Assembly (NCBI GenBank): GCA_021840785.1
Contig: JAKBXD010000012.1
Span: 1-19,931, forward strand
Direction of reading: 5' to 3'
DNA length: 19,931 nucleotides
Origin: Pseudomonadota bacterium
GTDB taxonomy: Bacteria > Pseudomonadota > Gammaproteobacteria > Acidithiobacillales > Acidithiobacillaceae
Every line of letters begins with the position of its first letter. Within the stretch, counting starts at the first letter, position 1. Shown piece by piece: positions 6,759 through 16,700 of this stretch. Both the position numbers and the translations under genes were made by a program. The notes beneath the pieces were generated by a model. That model made no database searches and was not told the DNA's origin. It saw only the letters and a program-made list of their open reading frames with translations.

Positions 6759-8231
6759 TCAGCTGACTCTCGGAGCGGACTCGCTTTGCGCATCGGGTAG
6801 AGCCCGCCCATAGATATCCTCGAAGCGCACGATATCATCTTCGCCCAGATAGGCGCCACTTTGCACCTCGATCAGGTGCAGGTCTATGACGCCTGGATTA
6901 CTGAGGCGATGGGTCTCTCCTGCCGGGATAAAGGTGGACGCATTGGTCATGATCAAGCGTTCTTCACCGCCCACATGGACGAGCGCGGTACCAGACACCA
7001 CAATCCAGTGTTCACTGCGATGATGATGCATCTGCAAGGATAACTTTTCTTTGGGTTTGACCACGATGCGCTTGATTTTGAAATGATCGCCTTCCTCCAG
7101 CACCGTATAACTGCCCCAGGGACGATGGCAGGTAACATGCGTGTCGACGGCGGCGTGGCGGCGCGAGCGAAGAATCTCCACGATACGCTTGACGTCCTGA
7201 TCGCGGCTTTTGTCGGCGACAAGCAGGGCATCCGGAGTGTCTACGATCAGCAGATCACGCACCCCCAGCAATGCCGTCACCCGGTCTGGGCTGTGTACTA
7301 CGCAGTCCGTACTGTCCACGAGCACGCTGTCCCTAACCACCATGTGGTTGTTATGCGCATCGATCTCCATCAAGGCGCCGTAGGCGTTCCAGGCGCCCAG
7401 GTCATCCCAGCCGAATTCCGCGCGGATCACCGCGACGTTACTGGCCTTCTCCATGACGGCGTAATCGATGGAAAGATCGGGCGCCCCCTGAAGCGCCTCG
7501 TCCAGCTCGATACTGTCTCCGTTACGGCTGCTGCACTCCCAGGCAGCGGATGCCGCGGCGTACACTTGCGGAGCGTGCTCTGCCATGGCCTGCAGCAGCA
7601 CATCGGCCCGCATGCAGAACATGCCGGAATTCCAGAGGTAATCGCCGCTCCTCAGGTAATTCGTGGCGGTTGCGGCATCGGGCTTTTCTACGAAGCGCAC
7701 GACCTGATGCCCGCCATGAGCCAGCGCGGCACCCATCTGAATGTAACCATAGCCGGTCTCCGCGGTGGTGGGCACCACTCCAAAAGTCACCAGATAACCA
7801 GCTTCTGCCAGCGCTGCGGCATGCGTAATGGCCCTGGAAAAGGCCTGATCATCCTGAATAATGTGATCTGCCGGCAAAAACAGGAGAATGCTGTCTTCTC
7901 CCGCTTCTGCCTGCGCCCAGAGTGCGGCGGCGGTCATGGCCGGGGCGGTGTTGCGTCCGACGGGTTCCAGCAGGTACTGTGCCTTTGGCAGTGTGCAGCC
8001 ATGATGCTTGGCATAGGCCGTGAAGGTATCCCGGGTAAGAAAGTAATAATCCCGGTTGGTGACGGTGAGTATGGGGCCTTGCGGATCCAGTTGCATAATG
8101 CGGCACAGCGTTTTCTGAATGAGGGTTTCGCCATCCGGCAAGGCGATAAACGGCTTGGGGAAAGACTTGCGGGAAAGCGGCCAGAGCCGGCTGCCAGAGC
8201 CACCAGATAGAATGGTCGGTATAATCTGCAT
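6759..8231 (-). CDS. manC: Bifunctional mannose-1-phosphate guanylyltransferase / mannose-6-phosphate isomerase
   Basis: This is a 490-residue cytoplasmic enzyme that makes GDP-mannose and interconverts mannose-6-P and fructose-6-P. The N-terminal nucleotidyltransferase domain carries LSGGSGSRLWPLSRK (8-22) with FPKPF just after, then VEKPD, LWNSGMF and FGWDDLGAW. The C-terminal type II isomerase is a cupin: RPWGSY, VKPKEKLSLQMHHHRSEHW, and GETHRLSNPG. Length and domain order are those of ManC/CpsB/AlgA. The start is ATG 8231, with AAGGA upstream. It is the first gene of the leftward operon and is followed by kpsE after 14 bp. This points to mannose, or a GDP-mannose-derived sugar (fucose, rhamnose, or manno-heptose by analogy), in the polymer. 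Confidence 0.96.
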   Translation of the reverse strand: MQIIPTILSGGSGSRLWPLSRKSFPKPFIALPDGETLIQKTLCRIMQLDPQGPILTVTNRDYYFLTRDTFTAYAKHHGCTLPKAQYLLEPVGRNTAPAMTAAALWAQAEAGEDSILLFLPADHIIQDDQAFSRAITHAAALAEAGYLVTFGVVPTTAETGYGYIQMGAALAHGGHQVVRFVEKPDAATATNYLRSGDYLWNSGMFCMRADVLLQAMAEHAPQVYAAASAAWECSSRNGDSIELDEALQGAPDLSIDYAVMEKASNVAVIRAEFGWDDLGAWNAYGALMEIDAHNNHMVVRDSVLVDSTDCVVHSPDRVTALLGVRDLLIVDTPDALLVADKSRDQDVKRIVEILRSRRHAAVDTHVTCHRPWGSYTVLEEGDHFKIKRIVVKPKEKLSLQMHHHRSEHWIVVSGTALVHVGGEERLIMTNASTFIPAGETHRLSNPGVIDLHLIEVQSGAYLGEDDIVRFEDIYGRALPDAQSESAPRVS

Positions 8232-8244
8232 GATTTTCGCCGTC

Positions 8245-8300
8245 CTTGAATTTAAGTGTTATGCGCTGTTCTACTATAACATTTTTTTATGGTACACTAC
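8245..8300. promoter_or_regulatory. AT-rich divergent promoter region between manC and the export lipoprotein gene
   Basis: The only divergent junction in the window is markedly AT-rich against GC-rich surroundings. On the plus strand TACACT (8293-8298), preceded by TATGG, resembles a -10 element. On the minus strand TATAGT (complement of 8273-8278) resembles a -10 element. Neither has a good -35 at 16-18 bp, so activator dependence is possible. The two units probably share this control region. No ops/JUMPstart element was seen. Confidence 0.4.
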
Positions 8301-8307
8301 GTCGGCG

Positions 8308-8369
8308 GAGGATTACAAGTTTCTACGACCAGGCATCTGGCGCGCGCGTCCGCTTTGGTTCGGATCCTC
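8308..8369 (+). promoter_or_regulatory. Possible structured 5' leader of the export lipoprotein operon
   Basis: If transcription begins near 8305, the leader is about 90 nt. GAGGAT (8308-8313) can pair with ATCCTC (8364-8369). Inside that loop CCAG (8329-8332) pairs with CTGG (8337-8340) around GCAT. It matches no riboswitch or regulatory RNA I recognise, and short pairings like these can occur by chance. Confidence 0.15.
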
Positions 8370-8385
8370 GGCCCCAAATTAAATG

Positions 8386-8390
8386 CGGAG
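8386..8390 (+). promoter_or_regulatory. Shine-Dalgarno favouring TTG 8398 as start
   Basis: CGGAG lies 7 nt before TTG 8398. The in-frame ATG at 8383 has no upstream purine-rich site (ccccaaatta precedes it) and the SD would fall inside its own codons. Confidence 0.5.
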
Positions 8391-8397
8391 TATAGAT

Positions 8398-9582
8398 TTG
8401 GACAATAAAGCAAACACCTGGATGATCCGCGCTGGTGTCATGGCCATCTTATTGGTGGGCATGACCGGGTGCGCCTCTTACATGCCGTATTCCGGACCTC
8501 GTGCGGGCAATGTGAATGATGTCGCACACAACAAAGCCCTGGCGGGGATTCAACTGGTGGATGTGAATTACGCCATGTCTCGTTACATGAAAGATGAGAT
8601 TGGTCAGTCTCATCTGGATGCATTGAAGGATTTCATGAATCCCGACCCCCTCCGTTATGCCGTCGGGCCCGGCGATACCCTGCAGGTGTATATTTGGGAG
8701 GCGCCGCCCGCCATGCTTTTTGCGACGGGGGCTACTTCCATGAGTCGCCTTTCGGGGTCTATGATGACATCCATCCCTGCACAGATGGTGGGGAGCGATG
8801 GCGACATCATGATGCCTTTTGCGGGCAAGATTTCTTGTACCGGCAAAACCCTCAATGAGATTGGTGCCGAGATCCGCGATCGGCTGATTCATATGGCCCA
8901 TGATCCGCAGGTGGTGGTCCGGCTGGTGAAGAATCATGCCCAGAGCATTACAGTAGTGGGCAACGTGAAAAACAGCACCATGGTACCCATGATTCCGGGC
9001 GGGGTCAGCGTACTACAGGCCATAGCGGCGGCGGGTGGTGTGGTCAAGCCGGTCAACAAGGTGACCATACAGTTGTCCCGCAGCGGCAAGGTGCTGCAAT
9101 TGCCCCTGGAAGAAATCATCCGCAATCCCCATGAGGACGTTTCTTTGCGCGGTGGCGATGTGCTGACGGCGCTCTACAAACCCTTGCAGGTGACCGTGAT
9201 GGGCGCCACCAGGGAAACCAAGGAAGTGGACTTTCAGGCCTCTGGCATCAGCCTGGCCCAGGCCTTGGCGCAGGCGGGGGGGCTCAATGGCAATCAGGCG
9301 GATGCCAAGGCGGTGTTTGTGTTTCGCTTTGAGAAGCCGTCTTTGCTGCCACACTGGCCGAAACCGGTGCAACTCACCGCCAATGGCGAAGTGCCGGTGG
9401 TATTCCGTTTTAATTTCAGCGATCCGGCCACCCTCTTTGCCGCGCAGACCTTCCCCATCCAGAATCATGACCTGATTTATGTGGCGTCGGCGCCGATCAC
9501 CGATCTGCAGAAGTTCCTGGGGCTGATCATACAGATCGTCTATCCGATTCAGGGTCTGACAACGGCGGGTGTAGTCCCCTAG
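8398..9582 (+). CDS. Outer-membrane polysaccharide export lipoprotein (Wza/BexD/CtrA family)
   Basis: This 394-residue lipoprotein should form the outer-membrane exit channel for the capsule. The start is taken as TTG 8398 from its CGGAG site; ATG 8383 would add five residues. The signal peptide is RAGVMAILLVGMTGC, with a lipobox ending at Cys25 (Cys30 in the longer form). The polysaccharide export domain begins at DPLRYAVGPGDTLQVYIW. Two SLBB-type repeats follow: one starting at SITVVGNVKNSTMVPMIPGG and one at VTVMGATRETKEVDFQASG. The C-terminal ITDLQKFLGLIIQIVYPIQG fits the amphipathic helix that crosses the outer membrane in Wza. It is the first gene of the rightward unit, divergent from manC, with the glycosyltransferase 9 bp downstream. 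It is a natural partner for the KpsE homologue. Confidence 0.92.
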   Translation: MDNKANTWMIRAGVMAILLVGMTGCASYMPYSGPRAGNVNDVAHNKALAGIQLVDVNYAMSRYMKDEIGQSHLDALKDFMNPDPLRYAVGPGDTLQVYIWEAPPAMLFATGATSMSRLSGSMMTSIPAQMVGSDGDIMMPFAGKISCTGKTLNEIGAEIRDRLIHMAHDPQVVVRLVKNHAQSITVVGNVKNSTMVPMIPGGVSVLQAIAAAGGVVKPVNKVTIQLSRSGKVLQLPLEEIIRNPHEDVSLRGGDVLTALYKPLQVTVMGATRETKEVDFQASGISLAQALAQAGGLNGNQADAKAVFVFRFEKPSLLPHWPKPVQLTANGEVPVVFRFNFSDPATLFAAQTFPIQNHDLIYVASAPITDLQKFLGLIIQIVYPIQGLTTAGVVP

Positions 9583-9591
9583 GAAACTCAC

Positions 9592-10767
9592 ATGAGTGGA
9601 TTTGGTGATACACCGATTTTTCTGGATGTGACTCGTCTGCTGTACCGCCTGACGCGAGGGCGCATGCCGACCGGGGTGGATCGCGTGTGTCTCGCCTATG
9701 TGCGGCATTTTCACCATCGGGCGCAGGCCATGATGATCTGGGGCGGCATCGCGGTAGGCTGGTCACCATCGGCCTCCATGGCGCTTTTCGACCGCCTGGT
9801 GGGATGGGAAGATGGTGAGCGTCCCGCCAGCCTGGGAAACACCCTGAGGGCCGCGCTCAAATGGCCGCCGCGCGCGGTGCCTGCCGGGAGCTGGGTGCTC
9901 AATATGGGGCACAGCGGGCTGGACCAGCGGAGTTATCTTGGCTGGCTACGCCGTAAAAACATGCGCTTGCTGGTGATGGTCCATGACCTGATTCCCATTA
10001 CCCATCCGCAGTTTTGTCAGGCGGGCGCGGCAAAACGTCATGTCCGGCGAATGGGCTTGATTCTGGGGCAGGCAGAGGGGATCGTCAGCAACTCCCGGCA
10101 TACGGCGGAGATGCTCGGCGACCATGCCCGGCAGACCGGGGTAGCGGTGCCGCCGGTGGCGGTAATTCCGTTGGGCGCCAAAAAGCACTGGACCGTCTGC
10201 GAGGATGAGCCTGGCGCGGTAACAGAGCCTTATTTCGTGATGGTGGGAACGCTGGAGCCCCGCAAAAATCATGCGTTCGTGCTGCAGCTCTGGCAGCGCA
10301 TGCTGGATGAATGGCACGCTGCGGAGATTCCTCACCTGCTGGTCATCGGGCAAATCGGCTGGATGTGTGGTCCGGTGGTCCATCAGTTGAAGACCGACGA
10401 GCGCATGAAACAGCATGTACACTTAATGACGGATTGCGACGATGCCCGACTCGGGCATTACTTGCGCCATGCCCGCGCCATGCTCTTTCCTTCGCATGCG
10501 GAGGGCTATGGATTACCGCTGCTGGAAGCGATGGATTTGGGTGTGCCGGTGCTGACAAGCCCGCTGCCGGTGTTTCGCGAGGTGGCGGGTTTGGTGCCGG
10601 ATTACCTCGATCTGGACGACGGGGACGCGTGGTTGGAGGCGATTCACGATTATGCGCAACCCGCTAGTGCCCGACGGGAGGCGCAATTGCAACGTCTGCG
10701 CGGATTTTCGGCACCAAGCTGGTCTGATCATTTTTCCGAATTCGAAACCTTTGTGAGCCGCTTATGA
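9592..10767 (+). CDS. Glycosyltransferase family 4 protein
   Basis: This is a 391-residue GT-B fold glycosyltransferase that likely adds one sugar to the capsular polymer or its lipid acceptor in the cytoplasm. The N-terminus has FLDVTRLLYR and the PTGVDRV loop (26-32), common in capsule and LPS GT4 enzymes. The acceptor half includes VHDLIPITHP and VSNSRHTAEML. The C-terminal donor domain has GTLEPRKNH (219-227) and the E-x7-E motif EGYGLPLLE (Glu304, Glu312). Retaining chemistry is expected for GT4. Since manC is in the locus, GDP-mannose is a plausible donor, but this is not proven. The start is ATG 9592, with AGGAA upstream overlapping the previous stop. The stop overlaps the PKS start as ATGA, so the sugar and lipid genes are translationally coupled. 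Confidence 0.92.
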   Translation: MSGFGDTPIFLDVTRLLYRLTRGRMPTGVDRVCLAYVRHFHHRAQAMMIWGGIAVGWSPSASMALFDRLVGWEDGERPASLGNTLRAALKWPPRAVPAGSWVLNMGHSGLDQRSYLGWLRRKNMRLLVMVHDLIPITHPQFCQAGAAKRHVRRMGLILGQAEGIVSNSRHTAEMLGDHARQTGVAVPPVAVIPLGAKKHWTVCEDEPGAVTEPYFVMVGTLEPRKNHAFVLQLWQRMLDEWHAAEIPHLLVIGQIGWMCGPVVHQLKTDERMKQHVHLMTDCDDARLGHYLRHARAMLFPSHAEGYGLPLLEAMDLGVPVLTSPLPVFREVAGLVPDYLDLDDGDAWLEAIHDYAQPASARREAQLQRLRGFSAPSWSDHFSEFETFVSRL

Positions 10768-13700
10768 AAAATGAAAAAATCGCGATCATTGGCTATGCGT
10801 CGCGCTTGCCGCAAACATCGGATGCCACCTTCTGGGAGGACTTGCTGGCGGGCCGAAACCTACTGACGCGGGTGGCGGAGGACCGCTGGGCGCAGTACGG
10901 TTTTGAGCATCCGTCACGCGCCCATCCAGGGAGCTCGGTGACCTTCGCGGCGGGTTCGCTGGGGGATGTGGGGGGCTTTGATGCGGGTTTTTTTCGCATT
11001 TCCCCGCGCGAGGCGGCGGCCATGGACCCACAGCAACGTCTGCTGCTGGAGATGAGCTGGGAGGCTTTCGCCCATGCCGGTATCCCGGTTCTCCGCTTGC
11101 GCGGGAGTCGTTGCGGCGTCTTCATCGGCCTCGCCAGTACCGATTATGGCTACCGCCTGACCGATGATTTGGCGGCCATCGGCGCGAACTCGGCGACGGG
11201 TTCGACGGCGAGCATTGCGGCGAATCGCCTGTCCTATTTTTATGATCTGCAGGGGCCGAGCATGGCGGTGGACACGGCCTGCTCTTCGGCACTGGTCGCT
11301 TTTCATCAGGCATGCCAGTCGCTGTTGCACGGTGAGAGCGATCTGGCGCTGACCGGGGCCATCAACCTGCATTTGCATCCTATTGGTTTTCTGATTTTTT
11401 CCAAGGCGTCCATGCTTTCTGCCGAAGGCCGCTCGCGCCCTTTTGACGCGGCGGCGGATGGCTATGTGCGCGCGGAGGGCGGTGGGGTCTTCGTGCTCAA
11501 GGAGTATGCGGCGGCGCTGCGCGACGGGGATCGCATCCTGGCGGTGGTGGCCCATACCGCCATCAATACGGATGGGCACAAGGCGGGGCTGACCATACCA
11601 CGGGTGGCGGCGCAGGCGGCCTTGCTGACCGCGGCTTATTCGGCGGCGGGCATCGATCCTGACGCCATCGATTATATCGAGGCGCATGGTACCGGCACGG
11701 CGGTTGGCGACCCCCTGGAAGTGGAGGCCATTGGCCGCGCTCTGGGCGCCCGGCGACGCGCCGACAACCCACTGCCGCTGGGCTCGGTAAAGAGCAATCT
11801 GGGGCATATGGAGACGGCATCGGGGGTGCCTGGATTGTTGAAGGCCATCCACTGCCTGCAACAGCGGACCGTACCGGCGACGATCGGCGTGACGCGACTG
11901 AATCCGCGCCTGCCGCTGGCGGATTTCGGGCTGGAGGTGGTGACTGCGACGCGCGCGCTGCGTACCACAGGATCGCTGACGGTCGGGGTGAACGCCTTCG
12001 GTTTCGGCGGTGCCAATGCCCATGTGATATTGGAGCGGGCGGCGGAGCCCCGACGGCGGCTACGTTCGCCCGGAAAGATGCGCCGCGCGCAGCGTTGGCC
12101 GCTGCTGCTGTCGGCGGCGACGCCGACTGCTTTGCGACAGGTGGCGGCGGATTTCGCCGGCGTGCTGACGGGGGTGGCGGAGCAGGATTACGCCTGCCGC
12201 TATCAGGCGAATTTTCGTAGCGAGCGCTTGGGTCAGCGCGCCCTGTTCTGGGGCGGCGGCGAATCCGATCTGGCGACGGATGTACGCGCTTTTGCCGCCG
12301 GTGAGGATGCATCCCCGACCGCATTGGGGAAAGGGCTGGAGGCGCCGCGCGGCCCGGTATTCCTCTATTCCGGAAATGGCAGTCAATGGGCGGGCATGGG
12401 TCGGGCCCTGCTGAATGAGCCGGTGTTTACGCAAACGCTGGCGGCGATAGACGCGATCTTCCTGCCGCTGGCGGGCTATGCCTTGCGGGATGAGTTGGCG
12501 GGCCTGCTCGGTGAGGGACGTTATGTGCTGACGGAATTCGCCCAGCCGGCGCTCTTTGCGCTCCAGGTGGGGGGCACGGAGTGCCTGCGCGCGTTGGGAA
12601 TCGAACCGGTGGCGGTGGCCGGGCACAGCGTTGGTGAAGTGGCGGCGGCATGGGCCTGTGGCGGTCTGAGTCTCGCCGATGCCGTGCGGGTGGTCTACGA
12701 GCGTAGTCGTTTGCAGGGCCAGTCGCGGGGACTGGGGCAGATGACGGCAGTGGCGGCGGATGCGGATACGACCCTGGGTTGGTTGCAGGACTGGGCCCTG
12801 GAGGACAGGCTATCCATTGCCGCATGGAACAGCCCGCGCGGGTCGACGGTGGTGGGCGCCCAGGACGCATTGACGGCACTGGAGCGGCGATTGCGCAATC
12901 TGGGCGTGGGCCATAAGCGCCTGGATGTGGATTATCCCTTTCATAGTCCGCAGATGGACGCCTTCCGCGCGGCGCTGCTGGACAGCCTGGCGGATCTCCA
13001 CCCGACGGCGACGCGCATCCCGCTGCTGTCGACGGTAACCGGCGCGGTGCTCGCCGAAGAGACGCTGGACGCGACGTACTGGTGGCGGAATATCCGCGAG
13101 CCGGTGCGTTTTCAGCAGGCGGTGGATGGGTTGCTGCAGTCATGGAATATCTTTATCGAACTGGGTGGGCATCCGGTGCTGCGTGGTTACGTGCAGGACG
13201 CACTGAATGCGGCAGAGCAGGATGGGCGAGTCGTCACCACGCTGCGCCGTGGCGAGGAAAATGCCCAGGTATTGACGCAGGCGGCGGCCGCGCTCTGGGT
13301 GGCCGGGGTGCCGACGGATTGGCAACGCTATTACCCGGTACCGGCCCCGGTGGTCGATTTGCCCCGTTATCCGTGGGAGCGGGAACATCACTGGCATACG
13401 GTCACCAGCGAGTCGACGCGAACGCTCGCTGCTTATCCAGTGCATCCGTTGCTGGGGCATCCCGTTGCTGGCCATGCCGGGGAATGGGAGCAGCAGATCG
13501 ATACGAAGCGGCTGCCTTTTCTGGCCGATCATCGGGTGGGGGACGGGCTAATCTTTCCCGGAGCGGGTTACGTGGAATTGCTGCTGGCGGCAGCGCGTGA
13601 GCGCTTTGCAAGTTCCGCGCATCTCGTCATCGAGGATCTGGAAATCGTGGCGCCGCTGCTCATCGATGACGATGATAGCAAGATGCTGCGCGTCAGCGTG

Positions 13701-16700
13701 GACGAGGGCGGTGTGGCGACAATTCAGGCGCGCCCATTGTTGCAGGAGGGCTGGACACTCCACGGTAAAGGGCGGATTCGCCGGGGTAGTGCGGGCGCGG
13801 GACCGGATACGCTCCAGGAACTCTCGACGCCACCCTCCCGGCCCCCGGATTTTGATGCGGGTCAGCACTATCGTTTGGCGGATATGACTGGTCTCCACTA
13901 TGGCCCGGCGTTTCAGTCGATACAGGCGGGATGGCTGCAAGAAGGTGGCGTGCTGGCGCGATTGGCGCTGCCGGCGCCAGCGGATGCCACGGATTATTTG
14001 TTGCACCCCGCACTGCTCGATGGGGCATTGCAGCTTTTTGTGGATCTGCTGGCTGCCGGGGGTACTGCACAGGCTGGCTGGGGTTATGTACCGGTGCGCG
14101 TCGAGCGACTGAGCTTGCTGGCGGCGGCAGAGGGCGTGCTTTGGGCGTCCGTGCGGCTGCTGCGCCGCTCGCCGCAGTCCTTGTTGGCGGATCTGAGCCT
14201 GAGCGATGAACAAGGCCGGGTGGTGGTCCGATGCGAGGGCGTGCGCCTGCGCCGGGTGCGTTTGCTGCGCAGCGACATCGAGCGCCTGCGCTATCTGCAC
14301 AGCAGGCTGACGCCGGCACCATTGGCGCATGGTGCCGACGCGCGGATTTCGCTCGATCTGGCCGCCATACACACGCTATTGGCCGATGCGCTGGCGAATA
14401 GTACCGCTGCCGCGCGTTATATCGAGGAGTTTTCACCACTGGTGGAGGGGCTGCTGCGGGCTTATGGGGCGGAATCTACGACAGTGAGTGGCGAGCAGAT
14501 CGCGACAGCGGATATCTGGCAAACCCTTCTGCAGGATTATCCGGAGTTTTTCCCGATCACCCTGCAGGTCGGGCGCTGGGGTTTGCATCAATCCGGCGGC
14601 GGAGAGTCGGGCACATGGCCGCAGATCGCGATGGCCGCTTATCCGGCCATCCTCCAGACCATGACCCCACCGATGATGGCCGGACTGAGTGCGCTGGTCG
14701 CCGTGTTGCGGATGGAATTATCTGCGGGCCAGCGCCTGGGGATACTGGAGATCAGTCATTCGGCGGCGGAGTGGTTGCCGACACTCGCGGCGGACGTGGG
14801 GGATGATGTCCGCTGCGCACTCTATCAGGCAGGGTTGAATGACGCCGAGGCGTCCCTGACGGCACCGTGGACGACCATCCATCTGCAGGACGAAAACCGG
14901 CCTGTGGTGCATCTGGCATGGTTGCGCCTGGATGTGGCCGATAGGGATGTGCAGTTGCAAATGCTGGACTGCGCCGCGGACTGTGTGGCCGCGACGGGCG
15001 TCTTGCTGGTACAAGGGGTGCATCCGGAGCTCTGGTGGCAAACGGTGGATGAACACGATCCGTCCCTGATGGGCATGGTGGAGTGCCGGCAGTGGCTGGA
15101 GGGCCGTGGTTTCGCCGAGTGCATGGTCTTGGGTGCGGAAGCGGCTGGCACGGGTGCGTACGCCTTGCTACTGCGTAAAGCAGCGTCAGTGGATCTGCCG
15201 GAAAGCCGTTCCACGACCGGACGCTGGTTGCTGGTGGGTACGCCGGGAGCGGAGCACGTACCGGGGGTGGTGATGCTGCGGACGGCGCTGACGACGGCTG
15301 GCGCCGAGTGCCATTTCATTGCCGCCGACTCTGATACCTTACTGACGTCGGCCTTGGCGGAAAATGCGGGGGATAAGCATTGGGCGGGGGTGGTCTATCT
15401 GGAGCAACCTGCACTGACAACCCCTTTCTCGCCGGCGGCGTTGTCACGATCCTGTCAGATGCTCCGTGCTTTGGGCTTATGGGGCATGAGTCAGATGGAT
15501 GTGGCGCCCGTCTTTGTGCTGACGGCGGGCGGTGTCCGGGCAACCTGCCCGTTGGCGGATGAACAACCGGCCGATTTATCGGTGCTGGATGCGGCGGGGC
15601 TCTGCGGCTTTGCCCGCAGCCTGCAGAACGAGTGGCCGGAATGGGCGCTGCGCCTGATCGACTGGGGGACGACATCGCCCACGGCGGCGACGGTGACGGC
15701 CGTCGTCGCTGCGCTGCTCGATCCCGATGCGGAGACCGAACTGGTTTTTGATGCCGAAGGCCGACGCTATGCCCCACGGGTACAAGAACTGGCCTCGCCA
15801 GCGGTGGCAGACCCGATGCAGGCATCTTCCCGCCGACGATTGGGTTTTTCGCTGCCTGGCCAGCTCCGCAATCTGCAATGGGCTGATCATCCGTGTCCGG
15901 CCCTTGCTGACGATGCCGTAGAGGTGGTCGTGGCAGCGACGGGGCTCAATTTCCGCGATGTGATGTATGCCTTGGGCATGCTTTCCGATGAAGCCCTCGA
16001 AAACGGTTTCTCCGGCCCCGGTCTGGGGCTCGAGTTCGCCGGGCGGATTGTCGCGGTGGGACGGCAGGTGACCCGCTGGGCACCGGGGGATGCGGTGCTC
16101 GGCTTTGCCCCCGCCAGTTTCAGTACCCATGTGCAGACATCGGAAATGGCCATTGCCGCTCTGCCGCCAGGTATGGACATGGCGGCGGCGGCGACGATTC
16201 CGACGGTGTTCTTCACCGCCTGGTATGCATTAAGCGAACTGGCGAGGCTGGAAGCCGGTGAACGCGTATTGATCCATGGCGGCGCCGGCGGTGTGGGTAT
16301 CGCGGCGATTCAGATCGCGCAGCAACTCGGCGCCGAGGTCTTTGCGACGGCGGGTTCGCCGGAAAAGCGGGATTTTCTACGTCTGTTGGGGGTGAATCGG
16401 GTCTATGATTCCCGCTCCCTCGACTTTGCCGAGGCGATTCTGCGCGATACGGGCGGCGCCGGTGTCGATGTGCTCCTCAACAGCCTCTCCGGCGAGGCGA
16501 TACGCCGTAATCTACAGGTGTTGCGGCCTTTTGGACGCTTTCTCGAACTGGGTAAGCGCGATTTTTACGAAAATACCGCCATGGGTTTGCGTCCCTTCCG
16601 CAATAATCTGAGTTATTTCGGGATCGATGCCGATCAATTGCTGCTGGGGCGACCGGCGCTGACGCGGCGGCTGTTCACGGAGATCATGGAACACTTTGCA

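Noticed and set aside
7083..8210. 375-residue plus-strand open frame opposite manC
   Set aside because: Antisense to an unmistakable ManC with both domains; the His/Gln/Arg-rich translation has no recognisable fold.
8232..8397. ops/JUMPstart element for RfaH-type antitermination
   Set aside because: I looked for GGCGGTAGCGT-like sequence upstream of the export genes and found none.
10914..12023. 369-residue minus-strand frame inside the PKS KS domain
   Set aside because: Arg/Gln/His-rich antisense translation of a conserved ketosynthase; no independent evidence.
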